Assembly (NCBI RefSeq): GCF_030867095.1
Contig: NC_081829.1
Span: forward strand, 92,403,261 to 92,467,260
From: Alligator mississippiensis
Lineage: Eukaryota > Chordata > Crocodylia > Alligatoridae
DNA: 64,000 nt
Direction of reading: 5' to 3'
The notes below the pieces were generated by a model. The model had not been told where the DNA came from. It ran no database searches and saw only the letters and a program-made list of their open reading frames with translations. The translations under genes were made by a program, and so were the position numbers. This document shows positions 56,601-64,000 of this stretch, one piece after another (within the stretch, counting starts at the first letter, position 1; each line of letters opens with the position of its first letter).

Positions 56601-59600
56601 TGACAACATTAAAATGGAAGGTTTTATAATACAAAATGCACCTTGTAGAGAAATGGATGCCCAAGGCCATTTGAATGGTTGTGTTAGGCCAATTTCTCAG
56701 GGTCAGACAAACAGCTCTAATTTAGTATGTGCTGCTGATCAGTTAAAATGCCCACAAGGGGCACCAATTGCAGAATTCTCTCTCTCTCTTAATCATGACA
56801 AAACTAGGAAGGAATTTGACTGGCCAAAATTCAGTACCTCTGTTTCTAATACAGGTAATTGGAAGCTACAAGATTTTTGTGGTCAGAGTTGGGATTCTGT
56901 AGACTTGGCTATGAATGCTGACTCCTTTTCTTTGAAGGTCAAAGAAGAAGGTGGCAGTCCTCCTATGTCAAGGCAAAGTGTTATTTTGAAGGAATCAGGT
57001 GGTTTCTTAATTGATAAAGGTGAAATGGATATTAACACAACAGATCAAATATTATGCCAACAGAGTTTGCAGTCAGAGGGAGAAGGAAGCCTTCCTAATA
57101 CAGCAAGTATACCCTTTCCCAGTGCAATCTCTAAAATGTTGCCATCTGCTTCTGCTGCAAATATCAACACCAAAGAATTGAAACAAATGGACATTGGTGT
57201 TTTCTTTGGATTAAAACCCAAAGCAACAGAAGAGAGCAAAGGAGAGAAGCATCCTTGTGAAGGAACACAACCCTCAAGTCTACCAACTCCCAATGGAAAG
57301 AGGCCTAAGCGACAGAAGAGGAAAGCTGAAGCGTCTGTAGGAGACGTAGATAAAGTACCAGTCAATTCAAATACAAATGGAGTTTGTGTAGGCCCAGCTG
57401 GTACACAACAGAGGTGGAGAAAAAGATTTAGAGAATCCTCTTATACAGAAGATGGAACAAGAAAAAAATATTGTCCTTTCTACAAAAAAATACCAGGTGA
57501 GATATCTCATTAACTGGAGAGGTTAAATATAGAAATATTCAGGCTGGATATTACGTTTTCCAGCCGTCTTTATTTTGTTTGCTGAATTAACCATTTAGAT
57601 GCCAATTCTTTCAAGTGCTGTCTTTATACAGACCTCTGTAGAAATTGGTAGCATTCTGCTTAAGTGCATGTGCCCAAAAGAAGCTGATTGAAAGATTGGG
57701 GACTTAAACTATTTGAAGATTATCACTGATAAAACAAGTGTGTAGCATATAGATCCCTTTGTGAAGATATTTCTGTGAAAATAACAGACTTATTGTCTCA
57801 TGCTATATGTTCTGAAGTATGATTTGATGGGGAGAGTTAAAAGCAGGCCAGGGATTTAGGAGTTGGGTATTATTGAAGCTCAATTAAGACTCATGCTACT
57901 AAACATTTTTGGTGCTTTTGAAAACCTTCCTCTTAATATTTGCTTTTTTCTAATTCATTAGCTGTAGCTTAATTTTTAAGAGATGGCCAACAGCCAGTTA
58001 TGGTCAGAATGTTATTTTGTAATTATGTAGCAAATTTAATGGGTTTAAAGAAAAGACATTTCTTTTTTGCAGAGTAGAACAAACTCCCTTGTTATATCAA
58101 TCTTTATCATAACTTGTATAAATGCAGTTACAGTATAAAGTACCAAATCTGTCATGTTTTACCACTTACAGATGTATTCAAAGAACAAAGGTCAGTTATC
58201 TTCTAATTAACTGTTATAACATTTAACAGTAATGCTAAATGGCTTGATGGAAATAGAGGGTTAACTGCATTGTCAGAGCTGAGTGGAGAATCATCTGTTA
58301 CAGTTATCTCATCTGCAGTGTGTATTTTAAGTTTTGGGTACTAGATCCTACTGTGTGTGTGTATATATACACGTGTGTGTGTGTAGCTACATGAATATTG
58401 AATGTTTTAGAAATAACATTTTCTCACTTGACCAACTGTACTTGAAACCATTGGCAGACGTCTATCAGTACTTGTGTTTGGAACTCATGTAATTTGTATT
58501 TAAAACAGTAAAAACTTCCATACTGTTAACATGCAGCTCGTGGCTGTAAACCACAATCATTTTCGGGTTGAATACAATGTTAATGGCTTTTCTGCTACAA
58601 AATGAAAATCTGACCAGAATCTGGCTGTATGGTACTCTCTGCATTTTATTTGACTTACTTGTGTTGTATTTATTTTTGTAGGAACTGGTTTCACAGTTGA
58701 TGCCTTCCAGTATGGAGAAATTGAGGGCTGTACAGCTTATTTCCTCACTCATTTCCATTCTGATCATTTTTGTGGTCTAACAAAAAACTTTACATTTCCA
58801 GTCTATTGCAACAAGGTAAGTTTTGATGTTTATTTGACATTTAACTAAATAAAACTGTGAATGGAAACCAAAAACACAGATACAGGGCTAGATTGTCTGC
58901 TGTGATTGAGCTGTATTTGGCACAGCTGAGGTAGATAGGAACCCTTTGGCTCCTCCTGATGCCACTTGGTTATTGGATCAGCACCCTGCAAGCTACTGGC
59001 CGCTGCTTCGGCTGCTGACAGCCCCAAAAAACTGTTATAGTCATTAGAGAATAGAAAGATGAAAGGGATCCGTTGCTACATTCTCCTTCTTATGGCCACT
59101 TTGCCTGGTTCAGCTGTAAGGGGATGGCATAGGAGTCTCCATTATCAAGAGAGACTTTCTGGAACTCAGCTATTTAAATTGCTTTGTAGCAGTTAAGTAG
59201 CACAAAGAGGTGGGAGCCATGAACATTCATAATGTACCTGTAAATTGTAGCTTACAGATCCTTCTTTCAATTTATTGTTTTTCTTTGTCTCTTTTCTTCA
59301 GCTATTAATGAAAGTATGTGAGACTGACCTGCCTTTTTACTATTCTGTTCTTTCAATTCTCAGTGTCTTTGTGTTTTGTAGATAACTGGCAACTTGGTGA
59401 AGAGCAAACTTCAAGTGCAGGAGCAATACATCCATATATTGCCAATGGATAAGGAGTGTATGGTGAATGGGATCAAAGTGGTATTGCTTGATGCCAATCA
59501 GTATGTACCTTTGCAGATGATGTGTAGATTTTGCAAATCTTGTAGGTCAAAGTCAAAATATTTTCTAGCTAAGGAAAATTATTTTTAGAATAGCTTAAGT

Positions 59601-62600
59601 GACTGAGGAGCATAGGTTTCACTTTAAGTGATTTGGATATTTAGGAGCCCAAATGTCAATGGGACTTTGGTTTCTAAGTATTGAAGTCTATTTAAAGGGC
59701 TTAATCCTAAATTTATTGTGTGTATTTGAAGCAAATTCATTGCCAGGATACCTAACAATCCCCAGGGTTGTAATTTATTAATTCTTATCACAAATCAGCC
59801 AGTTGATTCTCTAGAGCTTTTCTGGTAGTATTTTAAAAAGAAAAAGGTTAAAAAGCATTGAGAAACAACTTTCCAAAGTAGTCCAAAGAATGCTTGCTTC
59901 AATCAGCAATGCCTAATTTGAAACACCTGTGAGCAGGTGTGTCGAAAACCTGCAGCTTCTACTAAGATAATGGAAACTTCTGGCTGTGAAAATAAGGCCT
60001 GTGGTCTCTCAAGCTGGGTATTAAAATGTAGTTAATACTATTGAAATCAAGCTCTAAAAAGACCTGATTCCACGATCATTTAAATCAGCTGCAAAACTTC
60101 TGTTAAATTCTGTAGTGCAGTTAGACTTGCTTGTTCAAGGCCATATAAATAATATGTGGTGTTGTCAAGATTAAAATTCAGTATCTTTTGCTTCCAGTCT
60201 TGTGCTCCCGCCATATGCCTTGTGGCACCTTATTTGGCTGTGTATTGGAATAAAACTCCTTTCTTTTTATGTGTATAAATATAAATTCAGCATTGTCACA
60301 GCTGGCTTGAATATTACTTATCTTAGGACTTGTTTATACTTTGAGTGATAAGATTCCTTGCAAGTCCTTTGAGAACCCTTTCTGGGAATGGGAGAAAACT
60401 GTTGATTATGTTGTTTGGACACTCTTTTTTTTTTTTGCTTTCCCCTTCAATATAAAAAGAATATAAACTTTAGGTACAGAGTTCAAGTTTTTGGAGCACT
60501 TACCCACTGTGGCCTTTAAGCTGTGATCTCTACCCAATGCTTCCCTCTTGAGATTTTTGTTTATCTTTTCTATAGATAATTAATTTCCAAAATAGTCTCA
60601 CTTTGGCTTCCCATTTTAAGTGTTTGCCTTTCAAGGCAGACGGCTGCATGGAAAAAGCACACTAATAGCAATTGATTCACAACAGCCATAATAAAGAGAG
60701 AAGAATGGTTCCTACCAGCAGTCGGTTCTGAATGTAGGTTAATGCTTAAAATCTGTAAAGGGAACTTAAAAGCAAATATTACACTAAGTAGTTCACAGCA
60801 GTGGAGATGGCAGTTACAGTTATGAAATATCTATTTTTATAAATACATAAAAATGACTGTCTTCCCTGCTGTCTATTACAGCATTAATTCTTAAGCAGGG
60901 TGCCTTGAGATCCTCTTATAAGGTCCTTATAAGCTGCCTCACAATGTTAGCATTGTTGCATGTGCAAACATGATGTACTACATATAGAGATTTTAAATAG
61001 GACTTCACAGTGTCAAAACAATTCTGACCTGTTAAGGTCTATCTGAGGTCCTTGCAGCAAGAAGAATTGCTTTATTTTTAATTTTTTTTACAAAAAAATA
61101 GAGGGAAAAACTAAGAGTTTGCACTTTCTGAAGGGTACCTTAGTCTAATGGGTGTTTTGAGTCTAAAATTTGAGAACCACTGCATTAGGCCATCAAGAAA
61201 GCTACACATAATACAGGGTCAGCCTGAAGCTTGTGATGTACCTAACAGAACATTGAACAACTCAAAAGAGCTCATGCTTGATTTAGGTTTTTAGGTATTT
61301 CTTTCACTTCTCATCTAACTTGAGGACTGTAGCCTATCGATAGGACTTAAACAGGGTTTATGTTTTTTAGTTTCACTGGAATTGGGAAAACAAATGAAAT
61401 GTAGCCCTTAACTAGCATTTTGTAGCCCTAATATTCTGTATTACTAATCTCACAGCAGCACTGTGGGCAGGTAATCTACACTTTATGGATAGGAGAACTG
61501 GGGCAGAGTTTAACTAAGGGTGGCACGTCAGTGGCTGTAGACAAGTTAACATCAGAACTTGCATTTGACAGCAGGAGTGCCTTGCCCAAACTTCTGTGAT
61601 TTAAAATATTTTATCCCTACTGCTGGTTGGAAGCAATACAGAATTGGGGTAATGTATAAAATACGTATATAGAAATAATAAGGGGTATGTGTGTATGTTT
61701 TCTCCCAGTTGTCCAGGTGCCACAATGATCCTTTTTTGCCTTCCCAATGGAACTGTTATACTTCACACAGGGGACTTCAGGGCAGATCCTTCTATGGAGC
61801 GCTATCTTCCCCTGGCTGGTCGAAAAGTCCACACCCTTTACTTGGATACCACGTATGTTACTTTGACCTGTGCTAGTCACACATGTATGTCTGGTAACAG
61901 CTAGTACTTTATAATTAAAATTGAAATATAATATGACTTATTTCTGGTTCATATTATATAATCCCTTCTTCCCTCCCCCCCGTCCAAAAACAACAAAGGT
62001 GTATGGGATAAAGATTTCTAAAGTATTTCAGATGGGCCCATCCTTTATAACTTAGAGGTATGAATTGCTCACCTATAAAAGCAGAGCTTTATGAAGTTGA
62101 AACTGGCCCTATGTGATCAAGTCATTATGCAAGAAGAGAATAATCAAGTAGTGAAAGGCTGCTAAATGTTGGAGTCGGTGGTATGTAAGTTTTCATTAGA
62201 CCTTTCTGTCATCACACAACATTGTTTTTTCTGTAAATGATGACTGATTCCCAGCTATGATTCACTTACTTTCTGTCCCGTGTGTTAATAGGAGTTATCC
62301 TTTTTTTACAGTTTATATGAACGACAAAAATAAAGGATGTAAGGATATTATTAGTATTTGGCACAACGCCCAACTTTTGGGGAGGATTTGATACTTCAGA
62401 GTTTTCCTCCTTTCTATTTATAGGGTCAGTTGTTTAGATAAATGAATACTGGCAATGGCCTTAATAAACATTTTATATAGAGAAAGTATATATGCATATT
62501 ATATGATGAATGAGTCTAGAATTTCATTTTAAAACACCTTATTCCACAATGATTTCTTATAAGTGAATTGCTAATAGACTGAATCAATATTGATGAATAA

Positions 62601-62882
62601 TCCGACTTTTTTTCTTCTGCTGTTGTATATGTGCAAGTCTGACAGCCTGCTTAATAAAGTAAGATTTTATGTTCTCTTATGCTCTCTTATGTTCATATTG
62701 TCTATTACATATATGTATCCTGTTTCCATTTCTTAGATATTGCAGTCCTGAATACACCTTTCCTTCCCAACAAGAGGTTATCCAGTTTGCTGTCAATACT
62801 GCCTTTGAGACAGTAACATTAAATCCACGTACTCTGGTTGTCTGTGGCAGCTATTCCATTGGGAAAGAAAAGATTTTTTTAG
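53200..62882 (+). CDS. DCLRE1A: DCLRE1A / SNM1A, DNA cross-link repair 5'-exonuclease (partial, coding exons 1-6)
   Basis: Exons 53200-53632, 55901-57496, 58682-58815, 59382-59500, 61709-61852 and 62737-62882 join in frame to about 857 codons; the human protein has about 1040. Order: N-terminal 'EEDIWEYKS' motif; basic linker; UBZ4 zinc finger with C113, C116, H131 and C135; long low-conservation linker with an acidic tract; PIP box QMDIGVFF at 573-580; then the metallo-beta-lactamase core with HFHSDH (700-705), HCPGA (761-765) and HTGDF (780-784). The family acts in the nucleus, digesting DNA past interstrand cross-links, and is recruited by ubiquitinated PCNA through UBZ4 and PIP. All metal-ligand motifs visible here are intact, so it looks functional. 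The beta-CASP C-terminus lies past the window end. All introns are GT-AG. Confidence 0.97.
53850..54560 (+). mobile_element. Charlie-like hAT element with internal tandem repeat
   Basis: Left end 'GTTGGTGGCCGACCTCCAGC' pairs with the complement of the right end (CAGGGTACTCAACCTCCAGC), each followed by a 'CANGGGCCA' motif. The centre (about 53965-54115) has about four tandem units of about 35 bp built on 'CAGATCAGGCAGGGAGCAGA'. Target duplication not clear. Confidence 0.55.
55609..55835 (+). mobile_element. Second, shorter copy of the Charlie-like element
   Basis: Begins 'CAGGGGTGGCAAACATATGG' and contains 'GTGGCAGATCAGGGAGGGAG' and 'CAGATCAGGCAGGGAGCAGA', the same G/A-rich motif as the copy at 53850. 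The right end is near 'GTGGCATGTCTGCCA'. Confidence 0.5.
55901..57496 (+). CDS. DCLRE1A: DCLRE1A coding exon 2 (large linker exon, PIP box)
   Basis: This 1596-bp exon encodes residues 145-676. It begins '[20 protein letters not shown]', directly continuing the UBZ4 region, after a TTTTTCTCAG acceptor. The middle is weakly conserved and low in structure. It has conserved islands at '[10 protein letters not shown]', an acidic tract ([13 protein letters not shown]) and the PIP box QMDIGVFF (573-580), followed by basic stretches ('KRPKRQKRK'). It ends CPFYKKIP at donor CCAG|GTGAGA. The open frame continues a few codons into the intron, which is not coding. Confidence 0.97.
57497..58681 (+). other. 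DCLRE1A intron 2
   Basis: 1,185 bp, GT-AG. AT-rich; contains a GT/TA microsatellite (58352-58386). Nothing else recognised. Confidence 0.87.
58352..58386 (+). repeat. (TG)n/(TA)n microsatellite
   Basis: TG units, then TATATATA, then TG units again. Confidence 0.9.
58682..58815 (+). CDS. DCLRE1A: DCLRE1A coding exon 3 (metallo-beta-lactamase HxHxDH motif)
   Basis: This exon encodes residues 677-721: '[20 protein letters not shown]', then '[14 protein letters not shown]' and 'FTFPVYCNK'. HFHSDH (700-705) supplies metal-ligand histidines and the catalytic aspartate of the SNM1 nuclease family. The acceptor is TTTTTGTAG|GAACTG and the donor AACAAG|GTAAGT. Exit is phase 0. Confidence 0.97.
58816..59381 (+). 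other. DCLRE1A intron 3
   Basis: 566 bp, GT-AG. No repeat family or gene recognised. Confidence 0.87.
59382..59500 (+). CDS. DCLRE1A: DCLRE1A coding exon 4
   Basis: This exon encodes residues 722-760 and two bases of H761: '[20 protein letters not shown]', '[14 protein letters not shown]'. The acceptor is TTTTGTAG|ATAACT and the donor AATCA|GTATGT. The splice cuts the metal-ligand histidine codon of the HCPGA motif, which is completed by exon 5. Confidence 0.96.
59501..61708 (+). other. DCLRE1A intron 4
   Basis: 2,208 bp, GT-AG. AT-rich; a MIR-like relic lies at 61430-61610. Nothing else recognised. Confidence 0.87.
61430..61610 (+). repeat. MIR/CORE-SINE-like relic
   Basis: 'AATCTCACAGCAGCACTGTG', 'GGATAGGAGAACTGGGGCAG' and 'CTTGCCCAAACTTCTGTG' follow the order of the MIR core and 3' part, strongly diverged. 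Confidence 0.5.
61709..61852 (+). CDS. DCLRE1A: DCLRE1A coding exon 5 (HCPGA and HTGDF motifs)
   Basis: This exon encodes residues 761-808: '[19 protein letters not shown]', '[13 protein letters not shown]', '[10 protein letters not shown]'. It carries metallo-beta-lactamase motif 3 (His761) and motif 4 (Asp783). The acceptor is TCTCCCAG|TTGT and the donor ACCAC|GTATGT. Confidence 0.97.
61853..62736 (+). other. DCLRE1A intron 5
   Basis: 884 bp, GT-AG. Short 'TTATGTTCTCTTATGCTCTC' repeats near 62668-62690; nothing else recognised. Confidence 0.85.
62737..62882 (+). CDS. DCLRE1A: DCLRE1A coding exon 6 (last visible)
   Basis: This exon encodes residues 809-857: '[20 protein letters not shown]', '[17 protein letters not shown]'. 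This leads into the beta-CASP region. The acceptor is TTCTTAG|ATATTG and the donor TTTTAG|GTGAGT, with phase 1 out. No further exon (human 'AIADVLGSK' onward) was seen before 64000, so the rest of the gene is downstream. Confidence 0.96.
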
Positions 62883-64000
62883 GTGAGTGAGTATATTAGA
62901 TCAAAGCAACTATATACATCAATATAAAGTAAACTTTTTACCCAAAGGTAGCAAAGCCGTAGCTTAGATATTCTGTATAGAAAGAGAAAAATAGCTTATT
63001 TTCCCTTTTCATTTTTAGTTAAGTATTTATACTGTGTTAAGCTGGAATTGGCTCAGGTGAAAACTTCTTTTCTTGGACCCACTTCAGTTTACAAATAGTA
63101 ATGTTTTAAGAAATACTCAGAAAATCGTTATTAGATAATCCTAACTTATCACCAAGGCTAAGTATGGACAGTCAAAAAGCCCAAGGCTGAATTGATTCAG
63201 TCTTCGCAGATTAGGTGGAATTGATAAGCAAGTGAAGACATTGACTTCTGATTCTGGAAATGCAGCCAAATTCCTGCAGTGGCCCAGGCCAGAAGCTGGG
63301 GAGCACACCTTCCTGCCTGGCTAGAGCAGACAGCTTGGGCCAAGCCTAGCCTGCCCATCCTGCTGGGGAGGGGTTGTGGGGGAAGGTGCAAAGCATCCTG
63401 GGGTGCTGGGCGATTGTGAGTTAACTTGAATCTGGAGGGGACTTGGGACAGGAGTTCAATAAACCGATTTAACCTCAATCAGTTAAATCTGATACTACAT
63501 CCATCCAGGTTATCTTAAACCAGTTTCGGCCATTTTGAAGGCGGTTTATGTTCACTGAACTTCTGTTGTGTTACAGATTTGATACATATAATTGGTCGTG
63601 TGTGATTTCTGTCCCTTGCCTAAAAGTTTCTATATGGTTATGGTAACATCAGAAAACAGAACCTTTGTAACAAAGAACAGTTAATCAGATAGTTCAAGCA
63701 ATGATAAGGCTGGACTCCTCCGGAGCGCCAGAATGAACATCAACTCAGACCCCAATCTCAAAGTAACATCCTGTTTATGCTGTTTTATTCCATTACTTTA
63801 GCTACTTGGCATACAATGTTATGTTTGTCTGTATTTATTAAGTGTTGAACTATGAGACAACTTTTATCAGCTGTCCAAAAAAATTACAGTTTGTATCTGA
63901 AGCTGAAATGTATCATGACTAAGTCTTCAGCTGTGTGTGTGTGTGTGTTTTCAAAAATGCCCAACAGTATTTCTGAACTCCTAATCTCCTGAAACCTTTG
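62883..64000 (+). other. DCLRE1A intron 6 (continues past window)
   Basis: No further exon was found. A (TG)9 microsatellite lies at 63932-63949. A GC-richer patch at 63270-63420 has no identified content. Confidence 0.8.

Noticed and set aside
57045-57365. 106-codon minus-strand frame
   Set aside because: Antisense shadow of DCLRE1A exon 2.
61617-61880. 87-codon minus-strand frame
   Set aside because: Antisense shadow of DCLRE1A exon 5.
1-64000. tRNA, rRNA or snRNA genes
   Set aside because: No stretch with a recognisable cloverleaf/A-box plus B-box arrangement or rRNA motif was noticed. No scanner was available, so diverged copies could be missed.

Overview
The window is vertebrate nuclear DNA. 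It has intron-rich genes with GT-AG splice sites, a CpG-rich shared promoter and many interspersed repeats. CR1 LINE fragments are common, and I recognised no L1 or Alu. There are also numerous non-autonomous hAT-like and PIF/Harbinger-like elements, plus a few MIR/CORE-SINE-like relics. This suggests a sauropsid, and I favour a crocodilian over a turtle. The species call is an inference from repeat content only.

There are two protein-coding genes, arranged head to head. NHLRC2 is on the minus strand from its start codon at 52542 down to 3576. Ten coding exons are visible, about 648 codons, and the C-terminal coding exon was not found, so it probably lies before base 1. DCLRE1A (SNM1A) is on the plus strand from its start codon at 53200. 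Six coding exons are visible, up to 62882 and about 857 codons, and the end of its nuclease domain lies beyond base 64000. The two start codons are separated by 657 bp of GC-rich, promoter-like DNA. The same divergent pair exists in the human genome on chromosome 10q25.

NHLRC2 encodes a thioredoxin-like domain followed by an NHL beta-propeller. DCLRE1A encodes a DNA interstrand-crosslink repair 5'-exonuclease with a UBZ4 zinc finger, a PCNA-binding motif and a metallo-beta-lactamase/beta-CASP fold. They share a promoter region, but I know of no common pathway.

The rest is intron. The notable non-genic structure is: a family of almost fully palindromic hAT-like elements (4596-5558, 22335-23357, 24871-25447) with 8-bp target duplications; other hAT-like elements with long inverted arms (6015-6445, 13397-14114); PIF/Harbinger-like elements (32808-33083, 50676-51823 and probably 27809-28234); two pogo-like MITEs; a three-layer nested insertion in a CR1 (21982-24020); a solo LTR (49511-50270); a tandem repeat of about 152 bp (39000-39600); and a G-rich tandem repeat of about 46 bp that runs almost into the splice donor of NHLRC2 exon 1. 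I found no evidence of a wholly new biological system. The best leads are the palindromic element families, the splice-adjacent G-rich array and a GC-AG intron in NHLRC2.
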